NCBI RefSeq assembly: GCF_000621625.1
Contig: NZ_JHXV01000022.1
Location: forward strand, 24,612 to 88,611
Direction of reading: 5' to 3'
Source of the DNA: Crocinitomix catalasitica ATCC 23190
GTDB lineage: Bacteria > Bacteroidota > Bacteroidia > Flavobacteriales_D > Crocinitomicaceae
Length of the DNA: 64,000 nt
Made by a program: the position numbers and the translations under genes. Each line of letters begins with the position of its first letter. Position 1 is the first letter of the stretch. Below are positions 1 through 10,800 of the stretch, in pieces. The notes under the pieces were generated by a model. The model saw only the letters and a list, made by a program, of their open reading frames with translations. It was not told the DNA's origin and made no database searches.

Positions 1-3000
1 CATAAGGTGTCTTGACAACCGTTCTTGTTCATAGCAATCAAACAAACTTCATAAATTCCACCGTCTGCATATGTTGTATCATAAGTTTGACCTAAACTAT
101 GAGAGATAATCCAAGGATTAAAATCGTGATTAAAATTCCATAAAAAAGTAGTGTCAGCCAATGGGTTATTCGGATTGGCAAAATTACTAGACTCGTTAGT
201 GAAATGGACAGTTACAGGAGCTGTACCTTCATAATCAGTTGTGAATTCGAGTGATGTAGGTGTAAAGGCTGCTCGTGGATTTAAAGAATCTAAAACGATA
301 CTTCTTATCAATTGACAACCGTTGGCATCCGTAACAGTTAATTGGTAAGTCCCTGGATTTCTTCCGCCCCAAGTTGAATTATTAGTTGTTTCTAAATTGC
401 CTAAATTCTCCCATTCGTAAGTAAAATCGGGTGTACCACCAGCTGCAGCACCTTTAACGACACCGTTTCCTCTTTGGTAGTTATACAATCTACAATATGC
501 AGGTTCTGTTGTAAATTCAACCATTCGAATTGAATCGGGTTGTGTAATTCTAAAATCGATGTCTCTTGAACATCCATTTTCATCTGTAATTTGTACGATA
601 TAAACACCAGCACCCATATTGAATGAGCTATCTGCAAATAATCCTCCAATACCAGCCGGATTTGGATTCCATGTATAACTAATGCGGTCATAATCTCCTT
701 GCGCATTTAATACAGGATCAACCACGACAGTACCCGTTTCATCACCATAACATTTAGGATGTGTAAGCGTAAGTTGAGCATTAATTTGAGGCGGATCGAG
801 TAATTCTACAAATCCACTACTTTCACAACCGTCACCTAAACTCACAGTATAATAATAGATTCCAGAGGTCAGAGAATTTGCAGTATTTGTACCTTCTAGA
901 CTTTTACGGATGCCTTCTTCGTCTGTTATAATAATGGTTGCATCTTCACCTCCTCCAATAATATCTATTGTAACGGAACCATCAGAGAAACCAAAACATG
1001 TTGGTCGATTAAAAATAACATCAATTGGCGCTTCACCAATAACAATATCTTCGGTTGTAGTGGCGATAGAACCACAAAGGTCGTCACCTGCATTTAGTGT
1101 TATAGTATAAACGCCTGCACCGGTATATACATGACTAAAAGTTGAATCCGTATAAGTGTTTCCATCACCCATATCCCAGAAATAAGGAACGCCACCTGTT
1201 CCTGTGCTTGATACGGTAACTGTTTGCGTAGCACAATCTATTTCATAAATGAAATTTGCAGTTGGATCGATTGCCGCACCAACTACTATTGTAATGTAAG
1301 TTGTGTCTGAAGTTAAACAACCTTCAGGATCGTATGAAATTAATTGCACTTCATAAGTACCTGGATCAACAAATGTGTGCGTAGGTTCAAAAGTATCTTC
1401 TGTTGGTGAACCATCATCAAAATTCCATTGATAACTAACACCAGCACTTTCATTCATAAAATCTACTGTGAAAGGCGCACATCCATTGGTTGATGGACTC
1501 GCTTCAGCATCTGCTTTAACATGTGCTATTCCGAAGTCAATTTTAAAGATACCAACATCCCAGCCTGGAGCTGTAGTTGCGTGAGCACCAGGTGTTGTTG
1601 TGAAAAGACCAATAACACAAACCGCTTGATAAACGATTCCAGTTGACGGGTCAAAACGACTGGTACCACCATCGACATGATCGGCAGTATAAAGTGTTGA
1701 AAAAGTCAAGTCTGTTGCATCGGGTTCAAGAACACCCAAATAAAAACCGCCAGTATCATATAAATGATCGTCTGTTAAAGGCAGTGCGCCTCGCGCAGAA
1801 TGACCTGAGAAATAAATGTATCCACAATCATCAACCATAAAGGCTATAGGAATGAAATTCGCGCCACCAGCACCAATTACTGTTGCCAATTCTAGACTTG
1901 CTAAAGTCGGATCTAATCGGGCAATGAATTGGTGACTATCATCGTTCGAATAAACACCGTCAGTTACTGGTGAGGTGCCTCCTTTACTTAAGCCATAAAT
2001 ATAAATGGAACCGTTGACATCAATATCTACAAAATAAGCAAAATCAATATTGTCTGTACCCCAATACGAACTGTATTCAACAGCTGTCCCATCAGCGATT
2101 AGTTTTAAAACAAAAGCATCACTCCCGCCTCCTTGGTATGTCGATTGATAACCAGTTGCTGCAATAAATTCGTTTTGTGTTCCGCCTGAAACATATACAT
2201 CTCCATCGTTGTCTAATCTTAATCCTAAACCAACATCCTGCATTGTACCGCCTAAATATGTTGACCATAATAAATTGCTTAAATCAGGATTTAGAGAAAA
2301 GACAACGGCATCAACACTGCCGCCAAATGTAGATTGATAAGCGCCTCCAGTTACTGGAAAATCAGCTGAATTTGAACATGATGTAACATAACAATTGCCA
2401 AGGTCATCAATAATTATCTCTCCTCGGTAATCATCTCCGTAGTGCCCCGTTAAAGGGTTTCTACCGTCAATATTTGCGCCGCCAATATAAGTTGAACCAA
2501 TAATGTCTGATCCGTCATTATTTAAATGTGTTACAATAATATCAACATCTGCTCCAGTGGGTCCATCCGAACCATATGCATCGTCGCTAACAGGAAAATC
2601 GATTGAATTACTTGAACCAAATACATATAATTCATTGTTATCATTGACCACCATACTATGTGGATATTCAGAACCTGCTCCACCTAAATGTGTTGCATAA
2701 ATTAAAGTAGTACCATCACCAGATATTTTACTAATTGCAATGTCAGTGCTGCCACCGCCATTACTTGTTTGAAAAGCCCCAACAGTAGCAGGGTATCCTG
2801 AACCAAAATTAATGGCACCGGTATACATGTCTTCGTTTTTATCGAATGTGGCACAATGCCCATAATTTGTTCCTGTCGATCCTGATAAGGTTGCACCGAC
2901 TAATTCTGGATCAATGACCAATTCTTTTGTTTTGTCATAACCTGCTGGTAAAATAAAGCTGATAACAGATTCATTCAATTGAAAATGACATTCAACTTGT

Positions 3001-3647
3001 ATTTCTTTGCCGTCAATTATTTGATAAGCATAAGGTGCAAATTCGGTAAATTCACCAATACTTGTTCGAATTTTAATGTTTCCATCTTCTAATCGTATAC
3101 CATCATCTCCGTTGTACAACATTTTTATACTGGAAGGATCAATATTTGGTTGAACAATAAAATCATATTTTAAATTGCTGCCATTACTGTATACCATTAA
3201 ATCAATTCCATTATACAGCCCTAAATAATTCACTTGATCGAATAGAGGTACGTGACTTGCCCATTTAGATTTATCTTGGCCTATAAAATAATTATGGTAT
3301 CCAGGTAATTTATTTACGCCTTCTGTAATTGTGATAGGTGTATTTCCAATGAATTTCATGTTCCATGCATGACCTCTGAAGTTAAATGATTCAACATCAG
3401 CATTGCCGTCATGTTTAGAATGATGAAATGCTTCGAGATCGTCATTGTGCATTTGCGTAAATGTGATTCCATCTTTTTCAAGGAATAAAGCGCCATTGCC
3501 AAAACCCGTTTTAAAGAGCACTTTATTGTTCCATTGACCTTGGTTGGAAATATAAGCTAAACCTTTCGGATTTTTTATGGGGCTTTGTGCCCAACTTACT
3601 TGTGTTGAAATAAAAAGGATGCAAAATATCTGGATTAAAAACTTCAT
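1..3647 (-). CDS. Large secreted SBBP-propeller/PKD/SprB-repeat protein, C-terminus cut by window edge
   Basis: Partial gene: the start is ATG at 3647 and about 1215 codons stay open to the left edge. Residues 1-21 form a signal peptide ending SWAQ. Residues about 22-225 resemble the N-terminal domain (QGQW, YFIGQDKSKW, GIDLMVY) that precedes SBBP beta-propellers in Bacteroidota. Propeller-type repeats (TYIGG, TYLGG, DFPVT) follow to about 690, then PKD domains (WNFDDGS, WDMGDGN) at about 706-860 and SprB-like repeats (CYGDETG) to about 1080. The last visible 150 residues are clearly homologous to residues about 345-495 of the protein at 41863-43662, which ends in a gliding-motility-associated C-terminal domain. 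I infer that the missing end, roughly 100 residues, is also such a T9SS signal. It is probably a cell-surface protein whose ligand cannot be told. Confidence 0.85.
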   Translation of the reverse strand, partial: MKFLIQIFCILFISTQVSWAQSPIKNPKGLAYISNQGQWNNKVLFKTGFGNGALFLEKDGITFTQMHNDDLEAFHHSKHDGNADVESFNFRGHAWNMKFIGNTPITITEGVNKLPGYHNYFIGQDKSKWASHVPLFDQVNYLGLYNGIDLMVYSNGSNLKYDFIVQPNIDPSSIKMLYNGDDGIRLEDGNIKIRTSIGEFTEFAPYAYQIIDGKEIQVECHFQLNESVISFILPAGYDKTKELVIDPELVGATLSGSTGTNYGHCATFDKNEDMYTGAINFGSGYPATVGAFQTSNGGGSTDIAISKISGDGTTLIYATHLGGAGSEYPHSMVVNDNNELYVFGSSNSIDFPVSDDAYGSDGPTGADVDIIVTHLNNDGSDIIGSTYIGGANIDGRNPLTGHYGDDYRGEIIIDDLGNCYVTSCSNSADFPVTGGAYQSTFGGSVDAVVFSLNPDLSNLLWSTYLGGTMQDVGLGLRLDNDGDVYVSGGTQNEFIAATGYQSTYQGGGSDAFVLKLIADGTAVEYSSYWGTDNIDFAYFVDIDVNGSIYIYGLSKGGTSPVTDGVYSNDDSHQFIARLDPTLASLELATVIGAGGANFIPIAFMVDDCGYIYFSGHSARGALPLTDDHLYDTGGFYLGVLEPDATDLTFSTLYTADHVDGGTSRFDPSTGIVYQAVCVIGLFTTTPGAHATTAPGWDVGIFKIDFGIAHVKADAEASPSTNGCAPFTVDFMNESAGVSYQWNFDDGSPTEDTFEPTHTFVDPGTYEVQLISYDPEGCLTSDTTYITIVVGAAIDPTANFIYEIDCATQTVTVSSTGTGGVPYFWDMGDGNTYTDSTFSHVYTGAGVYTITLNAGDDLCGSIATTTEDIVIGEAPIDVIFNRPTCFGFSDGSVTIDIIGGGEDATIIITDEEGIRKSLEGTNTANSLTSGIYYYTVSLGDGCESSGFVELLDPPQINAQLTLTHPKCYGDETGTVVVDPVLNAQGDYDRISYTWNPNPAGIGGLFADSSFNMGAGVYIVQITDENGCSRDIDFRITQPDSIRMVEFTTEPAYCRLYNYQRGNGVVKGAAAGGTPDFTYEWENLGNLETTNNSTWGGRNPGTYQLTVTDANGCQLIRSIVLDSLNPRAAFTPTSLEFTTDYEGTAPVTVHFTNESSNFANPNNPLADTTFLWNFNHDFNPWIISHSLGQTYDTTYADGGIYEVCLIAMNKNGCQDTL

Positions 3648-3725
3648 AAGATTGAGTTAAGTTAGGTATAGACGTTAAATAACAGCATATTGTTGCACAA
3701 TAGGTTGAGACTAAACTATTCGAAT

Positions 3726-4634
3726 TTAATAAAAAATATCCTTAGCGACTTCAAATGTATTGGCATGTGCATCAATGATATCCTTAATATTTGTGGAATA
3801 ACCGCCACCCATGCTTACTGCCACTGGAATATTTTTTGATTTACACCAATTAAATATTTTTTCATCCCGTCTTTTAGATCCGTTTTTCGTAAGCCCTAAT
3901 CTTCCAAGTTTATCTGTTGCTAGAATGTCAACACCACTCAAATAAAGAACGATATCGGGTCGTATATTGTCAATTAATGTTGGAATAATCTCCATGGCAT
4001 GTAAATATGCATCGTCTTCAATTCCGTCTTCTACAGGCAGGTCGTAATCAGACTTTTCTTTTTTTAATGGATAATTGTGTTCGCCATGCATACTAAAAGT
4101 AAAGACAGCATTATTATTAGCAAAAATATTAGCTGTCCCATTTCCTTGATGTACGTCAAGATCAATGATCATTACTTGATTGACTAATTTCTCAAATAGC
4201 AATTCGTTTGCGGTTATTGCAAAATCGTTGAACATACAAAAACCTTCTCCTCTTTCAGCAAAAGCATGATGCGTTCCTCCAGCGATATTTAACGAAACAC
4301 CTTCGTTAAGAGCGAATTTTGCACAGGCTAATGTACCGCTTGCAATATGTCGTCCACGTTCAACTAAACTTTCATGGAAAGGGAAGCCTAAAGCGCGAAT
4401 TTCATGTCTACTTAATGTGCCATTTTTGAGTTTGTTCCAATATTCTGGAGTATGTGTCCGTATGATTTGTGTTTCTGTCAATGCAATAGGATGAAAGAAG
4501 TCATCCTCAGTTACAATTCCATTGTGTAATAATTGAGCTGGAAGTAAGTCGTATTTATCCATTGGGAAACGGTGACCTTCAGGAAGTTTATTATAGGTGT
4601 AAACAGGACTGTATGCTATTTTCATATTACTCAA
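3726..4634 (-). CDS. Histone deacetylase-family (class IV/HDAC11-like) amidohydrolase
   Basis: A zinc-dependent deacetylase-fold enzyme of 302 aa. Visible motifs are the His-His dyad in GGTHHAF, GFCMFND, the metal ligands in DLDVHQGNGTA and SGVDILATD, and the catalytic-Tyr loop GGGYS. The stretch DKLGRLGLT followed by KRRDEKIF fits class IV (HDAC11-like) better than AcuC. Bacterial members deacylate small molecules or acyl-lysines; the substrate here is unknown. Homologs I remember begin near MKIAYSP, so the start may be 4625 rather than 4634. The upstream MFS gene ends 2 bp before this start, so the two are almost certainly co-transcribed, which suggests that the transported compound and the amide substrate are related. 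This is inference. Confidence 0.9.
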   Translation of the reverse strand: MSNMKIAYSPVYTYNKLPEGHRFPMDKYDLLPAQLLHNGIVTEDDFFHPIALTETQIIRTHTPEYWNKLKNGTLSRHEIRALGFPFHESLVERGRHIASGTLACAKFALNEGVSLNIAGGTHHAFAERGEGFCMFNDFAITANELLFEKLVNQVMIIDLDVHQGNGTANIFANNNAVFTFSMHGEHNYPLKKEKSDYDLPVEDGIEDDAYLHAMEIIPTLIDNIRPDIVLYLSGVDILATDKLGRLGLTKNGSKRRDEKIFNWCKSKNIPVAVSMGGGYSTNIKDIIDAHANTFEVAKDIFY

Positions 4635-4636
4635 TC

Positions 4637-5884
4637 CTAATTAGCAATTTGATTTTCAATCGCTTCATTTCTTCTTAGTTTCTTCCTACCCATAAATGCA
4701 ATGATAAATGCTGTTAATGGCAATAAACTAATTAAATAATAAACTTCATATCCCATAAAAGTATATAATAAGGCACCAATTACAGGGAAAACTGCCATTG
4801 CAAACGAGTTGATAGATTCACTTATGCCCATTACTTCACCTTGTTTATTCGGATTAGCATGAATGGCAATAAGGCCGTTAAATGTTGGGAAACACAATGA
4901 CAATCCTAAGTTCATTATATAATAAAACGAAATGTACAAGTATAAATTATCGGTAAGGGTGATACAAAAGAGCCCAATTACTGCGAAAAGCAATCCAATT
5001 AGTAAGGTGTTGAATTCGCCAAACTTTTTAATGAACCTTCTTGAAACAACAGCTTGATTAAAGGCGAGAAAAATTCCAACAACCAACATAAAGATGCCCA
5101 ATTCCTTTTCGTTGAACTTAAATAAATCAATAATGAACAAGGCAATGGTTGAAATGTAGAAAGCCATCATGACTGAGAAAAAGAATTTTATCAAAAACAA
5201 TAATTTGATAATTGGTTTGGGTTGAACGGATCTAATTCGACGTGTGATTAATATGCTCGCAAATATATTTTGTTTTTTCTTCTTGGCTCTTTTCTCTTTT
5301 GGAATAGATTCTTTTAACCATTTAAAAAGCGAGAACATCGTGATGGAAGAAATAATAATGGCTGCAATTATCGTTCCCGCAAAACCTATTGGTGTTGACG
5401 CTGTTAGTCCTCCAATTCCAGGACCAATTATCAAACCTAAACCTGCAATTCCACCTAAATAACCGAAAATATATGATTTTTCATCTCTGGTAGTTATATC
5501 AGCTACATAAGCATTGGTTACAGATACATTTCCTCCAGTTAATCCATCCAAGGCTCGTGACAATCCAATGATAATTAAAGCAAATGAAACACCGTAAACA
5601 GTAAAGTCTGGAATAGATAAGGCTATCAAAAAGATCACCCAACTCAATAATGTACCAGCTTGGCTGATTAAAAGAATGGGTTTTCTCCCTAAAATATCAG
5701 ATTTAGCACCTAAATATGGTGCGCCTAAAAATTGAAATGCTGAATATAAAGTAAGTAATAAGCCATATACCCACTCAGGTGCGCCGTATTTTTCAACCAC
5801 AAACGGAAGAATTGGCATTAAAATACTAACGCCTAAAACATTTACAAATGTTAAGAGGTAGGCAGGAATTAACTTTTTGTTCAT
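4637..5884 (-). CDS. MFS transporter, TetA/Bcr-like drug:H+ antiporter family
   Basis: A 415-aa inner-membrane protein with about 12 hydrophobic segments. The loop 2-3 signature is GAKSDILGRKPIL (about 59-71), the usual G-x-x-S-D-x-x-G-R-[RK] motif of the major facilitator superfamily. A basic central loop (KEKRAKKKKQ, about 195-205) separates the two six-helix halves. The sequence resembles TetA-type exporters, but the substrate cannot be read from sequence. It is the first gene of a two-gene operon with the HDAC-like amidohydrolase. A promoter candidate sits almost on top of the start codon (5892-5924). Export of a drug or of an acylated metabolite are both possible. Confidence 0.88.
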   Translation of the reverse strand: MNKKLIPAYLLTFVNVLGVSILMPILPFVVEKYGAPEWVYGLLLTLYSAFQFLGAPYLGAKSDILGRKPILLISQAGTLLSWVIFLIALSIPDFTVYGVSFALIIIGLSRALDGLTGGNVSVTNAYVADITTRDEKSYIFGYLGGIAGLGLIIGPGIGGLTASTPIGFAGTIIAAIIISSITMFSLFKWLKESIPKEKRAKKKKQNIFASILITRRIRSVQPKPIIKLLFLIKFFFSVMMAFYISTIALFIIDLFKFNEKELGIFMLVVGIFLAFNQAVVSRRFIKKFGEFNTLLIGLLFAVIGLFCITLTDNLYLYISFYYIMNLGLSLCFPTFNGLIAIHANPNKQGEVMGISESINSFAMAVFPVIGALLYTFMGYEVYYLISLLPLTAFIIAFMGRKKLRRNEAIENQIAN

Positions 5885-5891
5885 TCTGGTA

Positions 5892-5924
5892 CAAAGATAA
5901 ACAATGCGACCTTAATTAATTCAA
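5892..5924 (-). promoter_or_regulatory. Candidate Bacteroidota promoter for the MFS-deacetylase operon
   Basis: Read on the minus strand there is TATCTTTG (5899-5892), an exact match to the TAnnTTTG -7 element, with TTG (5924-5922) 22 bp upstream, within the 17-23 bp spacing described for Flavobacterium. It would place the transcription start only a few bases from the ATG at 5884, giving a nearly leaderless mRNA. Not tested experimentally. Confidence 0.4.
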
Positions 5925-5933
5925 CTATACCTT

Positions 5934-7691
5934 TTATATCTCGGTCAAAAAGTGTGTAAGAGCTGGTATCGTTGAAATTGGTGACGAACAAAAACTTGAG
6001 GTGCAAATGAAGAGTGTTCCTTTGTCTGCGGTTCCATAATAAAGTTCATTGTCTGCAGTCATTTTTCCCTTGATTAAGTTTTCAACTGTGATATATGAGA
6101 GCGTAGACAATAAGAATTGCTTGGTATAAGTATTACTCATCTTTTTTAATTCAATTGATTCGTCTATTATATGCAAAGCATGATACGGATCTTGGAAAAT
6201 TAAAGTATGCGCCATTAATGCAGCAGATAATGTCGGTGCAGAATTTTCAATTCCTTTGTTTTCTATTTTTTCGAATAAAGACTTGGCGATCCTATTCCAA
6301 TTTTTATCGGCTAAAACAGTTGCCAATTGCTCAATTGAACTGATATATTTAAGATTGTCTAAGCCAATAATAGGTGCTGGTAATGCAAGATTTCCTATCG
6401 CTGATACTCTTCCATTTTCTGTCTTAAAATTCGATTCAATTTTTTGTGCTAATGCTGCGCTCTTATCTAGATAAATAGATTTCTCAGTAATCCGAAAAGC
6501 CATTAATAATGCGTCCAGGAAATGACTGTTATCGGCAAAGGAAAATATCTTGTTATTATTTATTTCTCTTTTAAATAATCCGTCTTTTGATCTAAAATTA
6601 TTTAAAATATAGGCAATCATTTCCTCTGATTTATTCAAATATTGATCGTCATTTGTTGCAATGTGTAGGTATAGCAAAGCCTTAATCATTGCTGAGTTTT
6701 CTTTTAAAAAGATTGACTTATCTACGGACGGAATTCCTTTCGCTAATCTGTCTGTTTCATTTAATTGATAATAATCCGCCGCATGTTCACCAGGGTTTAA
6801 GTCTGCATTCTGACTATTAAAGTACAACGCATTTTCACTGGCGAGAAAACGTTCACAATATGCTTGAACTCGAATAGCTGCGTTTAACGCGGTTGTATCT
6901 CCGGTTATGCCATAATAATGCGCGTACAATTCGATATAAAAAGCTTGAACACGCAATAATTTTTCGAAATGTGGATTCGTCCATTCATTTTTGGTTGAAT
7001 ATTGATAAACGCCACTCCATGTTTGATCTATGAGGTGGTATGAGTTTTTAACCGTGATGTCTAACCATTTTTTTATCAAACTATCTTGATGGTACTTGGC
7101 AAATCCATAATTGATTCCATCATAATCTAATAATTTATGGTTCCAGTTATAACCTCCTTTTTCATAATCTAAATTCGATTTAAAATTCTCGCTTAATTTT
7201 TCAACTGTAGGATCGCTTAAATTAGTTTTTGCTGGCTCATTTTTTAAAACAACAGGATTGGCAACTACCGACTTTAAAGCCTTAACGAATTTTGATTTTT
7301 CTTGGTATCCTTTCAGTTTTAATATTTCTTCACCTTTTTCATTAAAAACAATTAATGCTGGCCATCCCCATTTTTTATATTTAGCGTATAAGTCTGGTCT
7401 TTCATCTTGATCGGCTTTTGCAAGCACAAAATTATTGCCAATATAGTTTTTTACATTTTGATCGGCAAAAGTACTATCGTCCATAACATGGCACCAATGA
7501 CACCAGTTGGCGCCAATATCTAAAAGCACAAATTTCTTATTCGCTGTGGTTTTGGTGAAAATATCTTGATCGAAAGCTTGCCAGTTAAGTGACTCAATTT
7601 CGGGAATGTTAGTCTTGCTAGTTTCGTTTGTGCAGCCAAATAAAATGATTCCAATGATTAAACAGCAGTAAAAAATATTATTTTTAGTCAT
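5934..7691 (-). CDS. DUF255/YyaL-type thioredoxin-like lipoprotein
   Basis: A 585-aa protein with a lipoprotein signal (LFGC, Cys about 20), so probably anchored in the periplasm or outer membrane. Residues about 35-135 form a thioredoxin-like domain with the CHWC motif in GANWCHWCHVM and the cis-Pro segment WGWPALIVF. This combination is typical of the DUF255/YyaL (spermatogenesis-associated protein 20-like) family. The rest is an alpha-barrel-like region resembling (alpha/alpha)6 glycosidase folds. Family members are usually nearer 680 aa and cytoplasmic, so a shorter, exported version is notable. The CxxC-type motif suggests a thiol redox role; the C-terminal activity is unknown. It appears monocistronic. 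Confidence 0.8.
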   Translation of the reverse strand: MTKNNIFYCCLIIGIILFGCTNETSKTNIPEIESLNWQAFDQDIFTKTTANKKFVLLDIGANWCHWCHVMDDSTFADQNVKNYIGNNFVLAKADQDERPDLYAKYKKWGWPALIVFNEKGEEILKLKGYQEKSKFVKALKSVVANPVVLKNEPAKTNLSDPTVEKLSENFKSNLDYEKGGYNWNHKLLDYDGINYGFAKYHQDSLIKKWLDITVKNSYHLIDQTWSGVYQYSTKNEWTNPHFEKLLRVQAFYIELYAHYYGITGDTTALNAAIRVQAYCERFLASENALYFNSQNADLNPGEHAADYYQLNETDRLAKGIPSVDKSIFLKENSAMIKALLYLHIATNDDQYLNKSEEMIAYILNNFRSKDGLFKREINNNKIFSFADNSHFLDALLMAFRITEKSIYLDKSAALAQKIESNFKTENGRVSAIGNLALPAPIIGLDNLKYISSIEQLATVLADKNWNRIAKSLFEKIENKGIENSAPTLSAALMAHTLIFQDPYHALHIIDESIELKKMSNTYTKQFLLSTLSYITVENLIKGKMTADNELYYGTADKGTLFICTSSFCSSPISTIPALTHFLTEI

Positions 7692-7875
7692 TTATCTCTT
7701 TTTAAATAGATACGTTAAATAATGGTATTCAGATTTAAAGGAAGGACATATTTCTTTGACAATGTACTTGAATTAACCGAATAAATTGATTGACTTATAT
7801 TTGGAGTTGTATATAATTCGAATATTTCTAAAAAAGAAGATTTAATTAAACCTTAAATTTTTTTAAATTGCACTT

Positions 7876-10800
7876 ATGAGAAAGATTTATTTGGCGTTGC
7901 TTTTGTTTGTTGTCAATGGATTGATGGCGCAACCGTATGGAGGAAGACCAGCTGTGCATATTGAGGATAGAGCTGCAGGGTGTTCTCCTGCCTCGGCTGC
8001 CACTTATTTAGAGTTTAACAATGTAAAGGCATTGATTCTGTCCGGGGGGAATTTATGGCAAATTCCAGGTCAAAATAATTCTCAATACGAAGTGCCGAAG
8101 GGGTCTGGAATTATGGCCTTGTTTACTTCAGCCTTATGGTTAGGTGGAATTGATGTTAACGGTCAATTAAAAATAGCAGCTGTTAGATATAGAGACGGAC
8201 AAGATTATTGGACCGGTCCTCTAACAGAAGATGGTGATGCCGAAATAGTGCCTGCAACTTGTAAAGAATACGATAGACATTATGTGGTTACACAAGATGA
8301 GGTGCGTCTCTTTGATGCTTGGTTTAGCGCTGGTTTGAAGGATGCAGAAGAAGGTACCAATACACAATCAGAAAATTTTCCAGAATATTCTATTCCAGAA
8401 TCTATATTATCGTGGCCTGCTCATGGAGATACTGGATTAGGTCAAAATTATTATTTAGCTCCTTTTTACGATAGAAATGGGGATGGTACTTATGAACCAG
8501 AAGATGGAGATTATCCTTGGTATGATATAAATAAGGAATTGGACTGCCGTGTTGATAGAACAGTAACATTATATGGTGATCAAACCGTTTGGTGGGTGAT
8601 GAACGATAAAGGAAACATTCATACAGAAACAGGTGCCGAACCTCTTGGAATGGAGATTCGTTGTCAGGCTTTTGCATTTGCAACTAATGATGAGGTGAAC
8701 AATATGACATTTTACAATTACGAATTGGTGAATCGTTCGACACAAACTTTGTATGATACTTATTTTGGAGTTTTTGTTGATGGTGCATTAGGAGGACCTT
8801 TTGATGATTTTGTTGGTTGTGATGTCAGTAGGGGTTTGGGATATACGTATAATGGACGCGCAACCGATCCGGATGAAGGGGGATATTTAGGTTATGGTGA
8901 AAATCCTCCGGCAGCGGGGATAGATTTTTTTGAAGGACCTTATCAAGATAATGATTTTATAGATAATCCTCTAGTCGAAAATTTCTTCGAAGCGTCTACA
9001 AATAAAGGTGTGCCTTATGAAGGATTAGGAATTGGTTATGGTGATGGAATAGTTGATAATGAACGTTTAGGAATGAGCCGTTTTTTATACTATAATAATC
9101 TAGGAGGCGGTGGATTGACTGCCACGACAGATCCTCAAACAGGTCAAGATTACTATAATTATTTGAGTGGATATTGGAAAGACGGTACTAGATTCGTTTA
9201 TGGTGGAAATGGTCATCCATCTGATCCAGATGCGAATGGAACAGTTATATCAAATTATATGTTCCCTGCAGATACCGATCCTATAGGTTGGGGTACCGGT
9301 GGTATTCCACAGCCATTATGGACGGAACAAAGTGCTGGAAATGTTCCTTATGATCGTAGGTTTGCACAGTCTTCCGGGCCATTCATTTTGCAACCTGGGG
9401 CAGTCAATAATATTACAACAGGTATTGTTTGGGCAAGAGCTGTTTCGGGTGATCCGTTTCAATCAGTTGTAGCCCTTCAAAAAGCAGATGATAAAGCACA
9501 GGCTTTGTTTGATAATTGTTTTAAAGTACTTGATGGTCCTCATGCTCCTAATTTATCTATTCAAGAATTGGAGAATGAGTTGATCTTTTCAATCTATAAT
9601 CCTATTGGGTCAAATAATTTTGATGAAGATTATAAAGAATTGGATCCATTTATTGTGAATGTAGATGATGTAGAAGATTTTGATAGTTATTATTCATTTC
9701 AAGGATATCAAGTGTTTCAATTGGTCGATGAAAATATTTCCGCCTCAGAATTGGATGATATTAGTAAAGCAAGGTTGGTGTTTCAAACTGATATAAAAGA
9801 TGATATTTCTAGGCTGGATAATTACGAATATAATGATGCACTTGGCCTATCTGTTGGCAATATTATGGTTGAAGGCGAGAATGAAGGAATTCGCCACTCA
9901 TTTAATATAACCGAAGATTTGTTTGCAACAAGTAACCGAGATTTGGTCAATTTTAAACGTTATTATTATATGGTTATTGCTTATGCTTCAAATGAGTATA
10001 AAAAGTATAATCCTGATGATCCTTCAAAATTGGACGGACAGAAAAAGCCATATTTTGCGAGTCGAAAAGCTGCCATTGGTGAAGTGATTACTTACGAAGC
10101 AATTCCTCATTCACCGAATCCTGAGAATGGAGGAACCATTTCTGCTGTTGATTATGGTTATGAATTGCCAATTACACGAATAGATGGGTGGGGGAATGCA
10201 GGAAATTGGCTTGATATTTCTGAGAAATCAGAACAAGAAATACTGGCTCAAGGTAATACAGATGAACTTTCTTATAAATCGGGAGCTGGACCAATTGTTA
10301 TAAAAGTTATTGACCCGTTAAATGTACCTTCAGGTAATTTTGAGTTGTATTTTACGGAGGATGTTGAAGGTAATCTTGAAGAATCAAATTGGTTTATTGT
10401 AAATAACGGAAGTACTGATACTATCTTTTCTAATAATACAATTGCTGCAGGGAATGAACAATTGATTCCTGAATGGGGATTGTCGGTGTGGATTGAACAA
10501 AGTACTTATACCAATACTATTTTAGGTTATTATAAATATAGAACTGTTCCAATTGGTGCAGAAATGGTTTTTGCCGATTCGTCTAAAAATTGGTTAACGG
10601 GTTATGAAGATACAGATGGATATGATCCGAGTAATTGGATTCGTTCAGGAGATTTTTCTCCAACAGAGGAACAATGCAATGGAACGAATTACTATAATCC
10701 CTGTTATTATAATGACAAAGACTTTGATTTAGAACAAGATTTTGAGGATTTATTAAGTGGCATTGTAGCACCATTTAATCTAGTCGGAAATAACTTTATT

